Part shown: positions 6,206-13,368 of the stretch, piece by piece
Numbering within the stretch: position 1 is the first letter of the stretch
How the letters are laid out: each line of letters opens with the position of its first letter
Assembly: GCA_013042765.1 (NCBI GenBank)
Contig: JABDPP010000032.1
Location: forward strand, 1-13,368
Direction of reading: 5' to 3'
Origin: Litoreibacter sp.
GTDB lineage: Bacteria > Pseudomonadota > Alphaproteobacteria > Rhodobacterales > Rhodobacteraceae
Length of the DNA: 13,368 bases
Made by a program: the position numbers and the translations under genes
The notes under the pieces: model-generated
Databases searched by the model: none
What the model was told of the DNA's origin: nothing
The model's input: only the letters and a program-made list of their open reading frames with translations

Positions 6206-7456
6206 CTAGTCGAGCACGACAAGCGCGTGGCGTTTTTTGCCGGCGCTGAGCTTGATCGGATCGGTGAGTTCCTTGGCGGTTAGGAAAAGACCCGCATCTG
6301 TGAGGGGCGCATCGTTCAACTTTGCGCCGTTCTCCGCGATCAGGCGCTTGGCCTCTTTGCCGGAACCCGCGAGCCCGGAGCGCACGATCAGTTGAACCAC
6401 CGAGATGCCCTCGCCCAGATCTTCAGATGAGAGGGTGAGGGTTGGAAGGTCTTCGCCGGTTCCGCCCTTCTCGAACACTTCGCGCGCGGTCGCTTCGGCG
6501 GCTTTTGCGGCCTCCGCGCCATGCAGGAGTTTAGTGACCTCATTGGCGAGGACAATTTTCGCTTCGTTGATTTCTGAGCCTTCCAGCGCACCGAGCCGGT
6601 CGCATTCGGCAAGCGGCAGCTCTGTGTAAAGCTTGAGGAACCGGCCCACATCGGCATCGGTCGTGTTGCGCCAGAACTGCCAGAACTCGTAGGGGCTGAG
6701 CATCTCCGCATTCAGCCAGATCGCCCCATCCTGCGACTTGCCCATCTTCTTGCCGTCAGACGTTGTCAGCAGCGGTGAGGTCAGTCCGAAAAGCTGACTG
6801 TCGAGAATGCGTCGGGTCAGGTCGATGCCGTTGACGATATTGCCCCATTGATCCGAGCCACCCATCTGCAGACGACAGCCGTAACGGCGGTGCAGTTCCA
6901 TGAAGTCGTAGGCTTGCAGGATCATGTAGTTGAATTCGAGAAAGCTCAGGGACTGCTCGCGATCGAGCCGGGATTTCACCGATTCGAAGCTGAGCATCCG
7001 GTTGACCGAGAAATGCCGGCCTACGTCGCGCAGGAAATCGAGGTAGTTCAGATCATCGAGCCATTCGGCATTGTTGACCATGATCGCATCAGTGGCTTGC
7101 GTGCCGAACTGCACGTAATGGGAAAACACCTGCTTGATGCCCGCGATATTGGCGTCGATCTGGTCTGGCGTCAGCAGAGGGCGCTCATCGGCGCGAAAGC
7201 TCGGATCGCCTACCTTGGTGGTGCCGCCGCCCATCAAGACAATGGGCTTATTCCCGGTTTTCTGAAGCCAGCGCAACATCATGATCTGGATCAGGGAACC
7301 CACATGCAGCGACTGCGCGGTGGCGTCAAAGCCGATATAGGCCGGGACCACGCCATTGCTCAACGCTTCGTCCAACCCCTGATAATCGGTGCAATCGGCG
7401 AGAAAGCCGCGCTCGATCATCACACGCAGGAATTCGGATTTGGGGTGGTAGGTCAT
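6206..7456 (-). CDS. tyrS: Tyrosyl-tRNA synthetase
   Basis: Class I aminoacyl-tRNA synthetase that activates tyrosine with ATP and charges tRNA-Tyr; cytoplasmic homodimer. The 416-residue product has normal TyrS length. Seen: [15 protein letters not shown] (40-54), containing the HIGH-like signature HVGS; the tyrosine/ATP pocket [12 protein letters not shown] (199-210); the KMSKS-type loop KMGKS (237-241); and a C-terminal S4 RNA-binding domain from about 350. The open frame extends upstream to 7609, but that part is antisense to anmK and looks non-coding. ATG at 7454-7456 gives the standard start MTYHPKSEF. The ribosome-binding site is weak (ACGGA about 7 nt away). It is divergent from anmK with about 60 bases between the chosen starts, and convergent with the DUF3179 gene. 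Confidence 0.95.
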   Translation of the reverse strand: MTYHPKSEFLRVMIERGFLADCTDYQGLDEALSNGVVPAYIGFDATAQSLHVGSLIQIMMLRWLQKTGNKPIVLMGGGTTKVGDPSFRADERPLLTPDQIDANIAGIKQVFSHYVQFGTQATDAIMVNNAEWLDDLNYLDFLRDVGRHFSVNRMLSFESVKSRLDREQSLSFLEFNYMILQAYDFMELHRRYGCRLQMGGSDQWGNIVNGIDLTRRILDSQLFGLTSPLLTTSDGKKMGKSQDGAIWLNAEMLSPYEFWQFWRNTTDADVGRFLKLYTELPLAECDRLGALEGSEINEAKIVLANEVTKLLHGAEAAKAAEATAREVFEKGGTGEDLPTLTLSSEDLGEGISVVQLIVRSGLAGSGKEAKRLIAENGAKLNDAPLTDAGLFLTAKELTDPIKLSAGKKRHALVVLD

Positions 7457-7486
7457 GGTTTTTCCGTCCAATGTTTCGACCGTCTC

Positions 7487-7492
7487 TATAAT
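7487..7492 (+). promoter_or_regulatory. Isolated consensus -10 box (TATAAT) upstream of anmK
   Basis: A perfect TATAAT lies in the short divergent gap between tyrS and anmK. No good -35 is seen 15-19 bases upstream, so the element is uncertain. If used, transcription would begin near 7499, excluding the ATG at 7491 from the mRNA and favouring the TTG start at 7518. Confidence 0.25.
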
Positions 7493-7517
7493 GCGGCGTT
7501 TGGCCGAGGGGAAGGCG

Positions 7518-8627
7518 TTGAAATCAGGCGATCCGATCTGGGCTTTGGGGGCGATGTCAGGGACGTCGCTCGACGGTGTGGACGCAGCACTTCTGCGCAC
7601 GGACGGCATTGATATTCTAGACTTCGGCGAGACTGGCTACCGCGCGTACGCGCCTCAGGAGCAGGCAGTTTTGCGCCGCGCCTTGGGGCGCTGGCCGGGC
7701 GAGGCAGGGGTCGAGGAGGCCGCAGAGGTCGTGGAGACCGCCCATGCTGCCCTTCTGACCGCAATGCTCGCAAAAGAGGAGGTCGGGCTTGTGGGGTTTC
7801 ATGGTCAAACCTTCGCCCATGATCCTGCTGGTGGGCGCACCCATCAGGCCGGCGATGGTGCGCTTCTGGCCGATATACTGGGTCGTCCGGTGGTCTGGGG
7901 TTTTCGCACGGCAGATATGCAGATGGGTGGGCAGGGTGCGCCCTTGGCGCCATTCTTTCACTTTGCCTGCGCCAGGTGGATTGGAGCGTCCGAGCCTTTG
8001 GTCTTTCTCAATCTCGGCGGGGTTGCGAACCTGACCTACGTGGACCCTGCCGTGAACAGTGCAGAAGACGAGGGTGCAGTTCTGGCCTTTGACACCGGAC
8101 CCGCCAATGCGCCGATCAATGATCTGGTGCAGGCGCGGCGCGGCGAGAGCAGCGATGAAGACGGGCGCCTGGCGCTTGCAGGGCAGGCTGATGCGGACAT
8201 TGTAACTAATTTTCTCGAAGCGCCTTATTTTCTGAAGATACCGCCGAAGTCTCTGGATCGCGACGATTTCGGACTGCTGGGCACGCGTGTTGCGAACCTC
8301 TCGGATGCAGACGCTTGTGCAACCTTGGCCGCGTGTGCCAGCGCGGCGGTGGCACGCGGGATGGAGCATTTGCCACGCATGCCCGAGCGTGTGCTTGTGA
8401 CCGGCGGTGGGCGCCGGAACCCGGCACTCATGGCAGCGCTGCAGTTGGATCTTCCGGCCAATGTCATCGCGGTCGAGGAGGTTGGGCTCGACGGCGACAT
8501 GCTGGAGGCACAGGCATTCGCCTACCTAGCTGTCCGCGTGGCGCGCGGCCTGCCCACGTCTGGGCCATCTACAACAGGTGTCGGGGCTTTGATTGGTGGC
8601 GGAATCCTGTCTCGGCCGCGCCAGTAA
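7518..8627 (+). CDS. anmK: Anhydro-N-acetylmuramic acid kinase
   Basis: Opens and phosphorylates 1,6-anhydro-N-acetylmuramic acid with ATP to give MurNAc-6-phosphate, recycling peptidoglycan fragments; cytoplasmic. With the TTG start the product is 369 residues, the usual family size. Seen: the phosphate-binding [13 protein letters not shown] (11-23), GFHGQT (93-98), [12 protein letters not shown] (137-148), [10 protein letters not shown] (165-174) and FDTGP (191-195). TTG 7518 is preferred because GAGGGGAAGG (7506-7515) precedes it at good spacing and the N-terminus then reads [18 protein letters not shown] 7491 lacks a ribosome-binding site, and ATG 7455 would overlap the tyrS start. Odd point: residue 128 is Gly (WGFR) where I recall the family having Asp (DFR) before the GGxGAPL block. 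It ends 12 bases from the convergent cupin gene. No other recycling genes are visible here. Confidence 0.92.
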   Translation: MKSGDPIWALGAMSGTSLDGVDAALLRTDGIDILDFGETGYRAYAPQEQAVLRRALGRWPGEAGVEEAAEVVETAHAALLTAMLAKEEVGLVGFHGQTFAHDPAGGRTHQAGDGALLADILGRPVVWGFRTADMQMGGQGAPLAPFFHFACARWIGASEPLVFLNLGGVANLTYVDPAVNSAEDEGAVLAFDTGPANAPINDLVQARRGESSDEDGRLALAGQADADIVTNFLEAPYFLKIPPKSLDRDDFGLLGTRVANLSDADACATLAACASAAVARGMEHLPRMPERVLVTGGGRRNPALMAALQLDLPANVIAVEEVGLDGDMLEAQAFAYLAVRVARGLPTSGPSTTGVGALIGGGILSRPRQ

Positions 8628-8639
8628 GCGCTGGTCCCT

Positions 8640-9065
8640 TTACGTGATGTCAAAGCCATCCGGGGCCATCGTGAAGCCCGAGAACTGAAAGCCCGGCGAG
8701 ACGGTGCATCCCACCAGAGACCATCCCTGATAGGCGCGGGCCGCCTGCCAGCAATCCTTTGGCACGATCACTTGGGGGCTCTGTCCGGCGCTGAAGTCCG
8801 GGCCGAGCACATGGGTCCGGGCCGGGCCTTCGTCGGTCTCGGATAGTCTTAGGGTCAGCGGCGCCCCGACGTAGAAATGCCAGATCTCGGTTGCATCGAC
8901 CCTGTGCCAATGGCTCATCCCACCTTCGTCGAGGAGGTAATAGATGCAGGTTCCGGCGGGGCGGCGCCCGCTGGCGGTCTCCTCGATCCATGTCTGGCGA
9001 TACCAGCCGCCCTCGGGGTGCGGTTCAAGCGAGAGCCGCTCGATCAAGTCCTGCGCTGTCGTCAT
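8640..9065 (-). CDS. DUF985-family cupin protein
   Basis: A 141-residue single-domain cupin. The start, LSLEPHPEGGWYRQTW (11-26), is the characteristic DUF985 opening, followed by the cupin core with HWHRVDATEIWHFYVG (about 52-67), whose histidines and Glu are candidate ligands for metal or a small molecule. The family includes yeast YML079w-like proteins of unknown activity that resemble sugar epimerases, so no reaction is assigned. ATG at 9063-9065 gives the family N-terminus; the frame continues upstream into eno, which overlaps it only as a shadow. The gene begins 17 bases after the eno stop on the same strand, with no clear ribosome-binding site, so it is probably read from the eno transcript by re-initiation. 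Cytoplasmic. The family call is good; the function is unknown. Confidence 0.85.
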   Translation of the reverse strand: MTTAQDLIERLSLEPHPEGGWYRQTWIEETASGRRPAGTCIYYLLDEGGMSHWHRVDATEIWHFYVGAPLTLRLSETDEGPARTHVLGPDFSAGQSPQVIVPKDCWQAARAYQGWSLVGCTVSPGFQFSGFTMAPDGFDIT

Positions 9066-9082
9066 GGTCAAGGCACCGCTAT

Positions 9083-10390
<1,308 letters not shown>

Positions 10391-10408
10391 TCAGTGTGTT
10401 TGAGTTGC

Positions 10409-10437
10409 GGTATAGGCGGGGAAGGGAGTCGGGGCAA
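10409..10437 (-). promoter_or_regulatory. Sigma70-like promoter candidate for eno
   Basis: On the minus strand, TTGCCC (10432-10437) and TATACC (10409-10414) are exactly 17 bases apart, about 50 bases before the eno start and just after the Fur/Mur stop codon. It would give eno and the cupin gene a transcript independent of the regulator gene. Confidence 0.5.
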
Positions 10438-10439
10438 TA

Positions 10440-10457
10440 CGGCGCGTCAGCGTGCCG
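10440..10457 (-). terminator. Imperfect hairpin after the Fur/Mur gene
   Basis: On the minus strand CGGCACG-CTGA-CGCGCCG forms a 7-bp stem with one mismatch directly after the Fur/Mur stop. There is no T-run, so termination would be weak; it sits just upstream of the eno -35 box. Confidence 0.25.
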
Positions 10458-10458
10458 A

Positions 10459-10881
10459 TCACTCGCCCTGTTTAACGCCGTAAAGCTCAAGGCGATGGCC
10501 CTTCAGGTCGTAGCCCAATCGTCTGGCGATCCGTTCCTGGAGTTCCTCGATTTCAGGATCGACGAATTCGATCACTTCACCGGTCTGCATGTCGATCAGG
10601 TGGTCGTGATGGTCACGCTCGGCATCCTCATACCGGGCGCGCCCATCGCCGAACTCGAGCCGCTCGAGAATGCCGGCTTCCTCGAACAGTTTGACCGTCC
10701 GATAAACCGTCGCGATCGAGATCCCCGGGTCGACCTTCGCCGCCCGTGCGTGCAACTCCTCGACGTCTGGATGATCGTCACTGTCTTGCAGGACCTGTGC
10801 AATCACGCGGCGTTGGCCGGTCATGCGCAACCCTTTGGCTGCGCTCCGGCTTATGATCGTTTCGGACTTTACGTCTGCCAT
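10459..10881 (-). CDS. Fur-family metal-responsive regulator (Fur/Mur type)
   Basis: A 140-residue transcription factor of the Fur superfamily. A winged-helix DNA-binding domain occupies about residues 15-85, with recognition helix ISIATVYRTVKLF (55-67). The C-terminal half carries the metal-binding HHDHLID (91-97) and ends RLELYGV (130-136). Fur proteins with bound metal dimerise and repress uptake genes. No cysteine occurs anywhere, so the CxxC structural zinc site of gammaproteobacterial Fur is absent (DMQTGEVIEF replaces the usual C-containing segment). This is typical of alphaproteobacterial Mur/Fur, where Mn(II)-responsive control of manganese uptake is established in Rhizobium and likely here. 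A GGGGGAT stretch precedes the ATG. It lies 101 bases upstream of eno on the same strand and divergent from the helicase gene. Whether it senses Fe or Mn cannot be read from sequence. Confidence 0.9.
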   Translation of the reverse strand: MADVKSETIISRSAAKGLRMTGQRRVIAQVLQDSDDHPDVEELHARAAKVDPGISIATVYRTVKLFEEAGILERLEFGDGRARYEDAERDHHDHLIDMQTGEVIEFVDPEIEELQERIARRLGYDLKGHRLELYGVKQGE

Positions 10882-11207
10882 TCGGATCCCCCGTTTGGCA
10901 CCGTTTTTAAGGGATCGGAGCAGGGGGCTCCACCCCTGATTTCCCTCGTCGTGACAGAAGCCGTGACGACACGCTGAACCGCTATTTTGGTCAAAAAGCT
11001 TGACTTATTTGGCTACAGCGCACATTTGCAACCCAAGCCGAGGCTTAACATGCCGCGTGAACCGGAATTTCCGGCCAAGCATCGCCTCGCAAAAACGTTC
11101 CCAATATCACGCGATAGGGTCCGGCGGAAGAAACGCTTCCGCGACCTTTGTAACGCGACGCAGGCCCTTTCAGGGCCCGTTGGCATATGTCTTTGAAAGG
11201 ACATGTT
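10882..11207. other. Intergenic region between Fur/Mur gene and helicase gene, with structured leader
   Basis: About 325 bases without a convincing gene, between divergent starts. It holds a CAGGGG-GCTCCA-CCCCTG hairpin (10921-10938); an inverted repeat GTCAA-N5-TTGAC (10990-11004) overlapping a -35-like TTGACT; a near-perfect palindrome CCGGAA-T-TTCCGG (11062-11074); a 7-bp stem GCGGAAG-AAACG-CTTCCGC (11124-11142); and a 6-bp stem GGCCCT-TTC-AGGGCC (11163-11177). Small open frames here have no ribosome-binding site and no recognisable content. Long structured leaders are common for cold-induced RNA helicase genes. Confidence 0.55.
11000..11028 (+). promoter_or_regulatory. Promoter candidate for the helicase gene
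   Basis: TTGACT (11000-11005) and CATTTG (11023-11028) are 17 bases apart; the -35 is good and the -10 mediocre. Transcription would start near 11035, giving a leader of about 170 bases. The inverted repeat GTCAA-AAAGC-TTGAC overlapping the -35 could be an operator. Confidence 0.35.
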
Positions 11208-12518
11208 TTGAATAAATTTGAGGCTTTGGGCCTGAGCAAGAAACTATCTGAGAAACTGGCCGAGAACGGTCTGGTTACTCCAACACCGATCCAGGAAGAG
11301 GCGATCCCGATCGTTCTGTCCGGTCGCGACGTCATGGGTCTGGCACAGACCGGCACCGGCAAAACAGCGGCCTTCGGCCTGCCGATCATTCATAAGATCA
11401 TCAAAATCGGGGAGAAACCCGCCCCGAAAACCGTGCGCGGCCTGATTCTGGCCCCAACACGAGAACTGGCCAAACAGATCTGCGATGCGCTGGTGACGTT
11501 TCAGGGCGGCGGCCATCTCAAGATCAACATGGTTGTGGGCGGGCTCTCGATGCACGCTCAGAAGAAACGCCTTGAGCGTGGCACCGACATCCTTGTCGCA
11601 ACGCCGGGCCGTCTGATTGATCTTCTGGAACAAGGCGCCCTGACCCTGAGCGAGGCCGAATACCTGGTGCTCGACGAGGCAGACCAGATGCTCGACATGG
11701 GCTTCATTCACGCATTGCGCCAGATCGCCAAGCTGCTGCCGGAGAAACGCCAGACGCTCCTTTTCTCGGCCACCATGCCGAAGCTCATGGAAGAATTGGC
11801 TGCCACTTATCTGGATCATCCCCGCAAAGTGCAGGTTTCACCGCCAGGCAAGGCAGCCGACAAAGTTACCCAGTCGGTCCGTTTCGTGGCCAAGGCCGCC
11901 AAGGGCGAACTGCTGGTCGAACTGCTCGACAAGCACCGCGATGATCTGGCTCTGGTCTTCACACGGACCAAACATGGCGCCGAGCGGCTGATGAAACAGC
12001 TGGACCGGGCCGGGTTCGCTGCGGGTTCCATCCACGGCAACAAGAGCCAGAACCAGCGCGACCGCGCGCTTGCGGCCTTCAAGGAAGGCAAGTTGCGCAT
12101 CCTCGTGGCCACTGATGTCGCGGCCCGCGGCATCGACATCCCGGGCGTCGGCTTTGTCTATAATTTCGACCTGCCCAACGTGCCTGAGAACTATGTGCAC
12201 CGGATCGGCCGCACGGCCCGTGCCGGTCGCGACGGTGAAGCGATTGCGTTCTGCGCGCCCGACGAGATGGGCGAACTCAAGGCGATCGAGAAGGTCATGA
12301 AAATCGCGATCCCTGTGGCCGGTGGCTCGCGTTGGTCGGTGGAAGAGGAAGAGCCCAAGCCCAAGCGTGGCGGAGGGCGCCCCAGCGGAGGCAAGAAACC
12401 CGGCGGGCGCCGCTTTGGCAACAAGCCCAAAGGCGATGGTGCTCCAAAGCCCGCAGGCTCGGGACAGCGGCGCAGGCGCAGAGGCGGGCGGGGCAGAGGC
12501 CCCAAAATAGCCGCCTAG
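11208..12518 (+). CDS. DEAD-box ATP-dependent RNA helicase (RhlE-like)
   Basis: Unwinds RNA duplexes using ATP, typically in ribosome assembly, mRNA decay and cold adaptation; cytoplasmic. Seen in the 436-residue product: Q-motif TPTPIQ (24-29), Walker A AQTGTGKT (46-53), PTRELA (83-88), TPGR (132-135), DEAD (156-159), SAT (187-189), ATDVAARGIDIP (301-312) and HRIGRTARAGR (331-341). A low-complexity tail (about 383-436) is rich in Lys, Arg, Gly and Pro with RGG-like repeats, suited to non-specific RNA binding. TTG 11208 is chosen because AAAGGA (11196-11201) precedes it by 6 nt and the product then starts MNKFEALGL as relatives do. ATG 11187 in the same frame would add seven residues but has no ribosome-binding site. 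Preceded by a long structured leader and followed by a strong terminator. The exact subfamily (RhlE versus other) is a best guess from the tail and core. Confidence 0.94.
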   Translation: MNKFEALGLSKKLSEKLAENGLVTPTPIQEEAIPIVLSGRDVMGLAQTGTGKTAAFGLPIIHKIIKIGEKPAPKTVRGLILAPTRELAKQICDALVTFQGGGHLKINMVVGGLSMHAQKKRLERGTDILVATPGRLIDLLEQGALTLSEAEYLVLDEADQMLDMGFIHALRQIAKLLPEKRQTLLFSATMPKLMEELAATYLDHPRKVQVSPPGKAADKVTQSVRFVAKAAKGELLVELLDKHRDDLALVFTRTKHGAERLMKQLDRAGFAAGSIHGNKSQNQRDRALAAFKEGKLRILVATDVAARGIDIPGVGFVYNFDLPNVPENYVHRIGRTARAGRDGEAIAFCAPDEMGELKAIEKVMKIAIPVAGGSRWSVEEEEPKPKRGGGRPSGGKKPGGRRFGNKPKGDGAPKPAGSGQRRRRRGGRGRGPKIAA

Positions 12519-12541
12519 ATCCTGTCGTCGAAAACAGAATG

Positions 12542-12568
12542 AGGCTCCCGTCTGACGGGAGCCTTTTT
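12542..12568 (+). terminator. Rho-independent terminator of the helicase gene
   Basis: A perfect 10-bp stem AGGCTCCCGT (12542-12551), loop CTG, ACGGGAGCCT (12555-12564) is followed by a T-run to 12568 and further T-rich sequence, 23 bases after the helicase stop. The 34 bases between it and the convergent antiporter stop show nothing else. Confidence 0.93.
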
Positions 12569-12602
12569 CCTTTTGCACAGGGTTACGCTGTTCTGTGGTG
12601 CC

Positions 12603-13368
12603 TCAAACGAGATCCGGCTCGCGTCCCAGCCGTCGGGCAAGTGGCGCCACGGTCAGCCCCTGCACGATGATTGAGAAAATTACGACCACATAGGTGGCCG
12701 TCAGGATCAGGGGTTTCCACTCCCCTTCTGGCAGGGACAGGGCCAGCGCGACGGAGATGCCACCTTTCAGCCCGCCCCAGGTCATGATTGGGACCACGCC
12801 GGGTGAGAACTCGCGAAACGGCCGCAACAGGAACACTGGCACGGCCACAGCCGCAAGGCGGGCCAGCAACACCAACCCGATGGTCATCACACCAGCGGCA
12901 AATGCTTCAAATGAGAAGGCCACTGCGAAGACCTCAAAGCCGATCATCAAAAACAGCACCGCGTTCAGGATCTCGTCGACCAGTTTCCAGAATGCATCGA
13001 CATATTCGCGGGTCTGCTCGCTCATCCCGTGTTTGGCGCCGACATCCCCGATCAGCAGGCCCGCGCAAACCGCCATGATCGGAGCTGAGACGTGAAGATA
13101 AACCGCCAGTTCATAGCCGCCAAAGGCCAGCGCCAGCGTGATCAGCACTTCCAGCGAGTAGTCATCGATCAGACGCATCACCCGGAAGGTCAGCCAGCCG
13201 AGGCCGAGACCGAGCGCCGCGCCGCCAAGCGCCTCCTGCACAAAAAGCATCCCCGCATCAGTCAGACCTGAGCCATGGCTGTCACCATGCGGAAAAGCCA
13301 TTCCGACGAGAACCAGAAAGACAACGTAGCCAACGCCATCATTGAAAAGGCTTTCACCCGCAATTTTC
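12603..13368 (-). CDS. CPA1-family Na+(K+)/H+ antiporter, N-terminus beyond window
   Basis: Partial inner-membrane cation/proton antiporter; 254 C-terminal residues are visible and the frame stays open to the right edge. An ATG at 13299-13301 is internal, since the codons before it read AGESLFNDGVGYVVFLVLVG. That ESLFND motif holds the conserved Asn-Asp pair of CPA1 exchangers. Downstream are several hydrophobic membrane helices (for example near LEVLITLALAFGGYELAVYL, APIMAVCAGLLIG, ILNAVLFLMIGFEVF and GVMTIGLVLLARLAAVAVPV), the WGGLKGGISVALALSLP loop, and a last helix YVVVIFSIIVQGLTVAPL. In relatives I recall, the position before GG in that loop is usually Arg (GLRGG); here it is Lys. It ends shortly after the visible helices with no cytoplasmic regulatory tail. 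It is convergent with the helicase gene. Exact ion specificity is unknown. Confidence 0.9.
   Translation of the reverse strand, partial: KIAGESLFNDGVGYVVFLVLVGMAFPHGDSHGSGLTDAGMLFVQEALGGAALGLGLGWLTFRVMRLIDDYSLEVLITLALAFGGYELAVYLHVSAPIMAVCAGLLIGDVGAKHGMSEQTREYVDAFWKLVDEILNAVLFLMIGFEVFAVAFSFEAFAAGVMTIGLVLLARLAAVAVPVFLLRPFREFSPGVVPIMTWGGLKGGISVALALSLPEGEWKPLILTATYVVVIFSIIVQGLTVAPLARRLGREPDLV

Noticed and set aside
7457..7609. N-terminal extension of TyrRS to an upstream ATG
   Set aside because: The added 51 residues are low-complexity, antisense to anmK, and absent from normal TyrRS.
6848..7612. Plus-strand open frame opposite the 5' part of tyrS
   Set aside because: Antisense to conserved TyrRS sequence, with no ribosome-binding site or recognisable domain.
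10987..11196. Small plus-strand open frame in the helicase leader
   Set aside because: Starts at a TTG overlapping the promoter candidate, has no ribosome-binding site and no recognisable content.
11838..12578. Minus-strand open frame opposite the helicase gene
   Set aside because: Antisense to conserved helicase motifs and reaching into the terminator; no family features.

Overview
The window looks like chromosomal DNA of an alphaproteobacterium, most likely a Rhodobacteraceae/Roseobacter-group member. The grounds are high GC, the protein flavour of enolase, TyrRS, CoaD and a cysteine-less Fur/Mur regulator, and an intergenic terminator-like motif ending in a GATATTTTTGCC-type sequence that I recall as common in that family. 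It is a densely packed housekeeping region. I see no phage, transposon, CRISPR, rRNA or tRNA sequence and no clear defence or secretion system. The most unusual signals are regulatory: a long hairpin over the start of the DUF3179 gene, and a structured leader before a DEAD-box helicase gene.

Layout from left to right. (1) Positions 1-1013, minus: a YbdK-type carboxylate-amine ligase that runs off the left edge. (2) 1236-2735/2738, minus: mmsA, CoA-acylating methylmalonate-semialdehyde dehydrogenase, with a strong terminator at 1173-1198. (3) 2914-3348, plus: a stand-alone two-CBS-domain protein. (4) 3467-3958, plus: coaD. (5) 4022-5081, plus: two cyclophilin-type prolyl isomerases in tandem with an 8-nt overlap, the first cytoplasmic and the second exported. 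(6) 5165-6136, plus: an exported DUF3179 protein whose ribosome-binding site and start codon lie in a 45-nt hairpin. (7) 6206-7456, minus: tyrS, convergent with the DUF3179 gene across a bidirectional terminator-like element and divergent from anmK. (8) About 7518-8627, plus: anmK for cell-wall recycling. (9) 8640-9065, minus: a DUF985 cupin 17 nt downstream of eno. (10) 9083-10357, minus: eno. (11) 10459-10881, minus: a Fur/Mur regulator. (12) 11208-12518, plus: a RhlE-like DEAD-box helicase with a long structured leader, a likely TTG start and a strong terminator. (13) 12603-13368, minus: a CPA1 Na+/H+ antiporter that runs off the right edge.

Most genes are independent metabolic or housekeeping units. 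Likely shared transcripts are the cyclophilin pair (overlapping), eno with the cupin gene, and perhaps fur upstream of eno, although eno also has its own promoter candidate. The two cyclophilins probably serve protein folding in cytoplasm and periplasm. The DUF3179 protein is also predicted to be exported. Start codons were re-chosen from Shine-Dalgarno spacing where the longest open frame was implausible (ybdK, CBS gene, coaD, tyrS, anmK, cupin, helicase).
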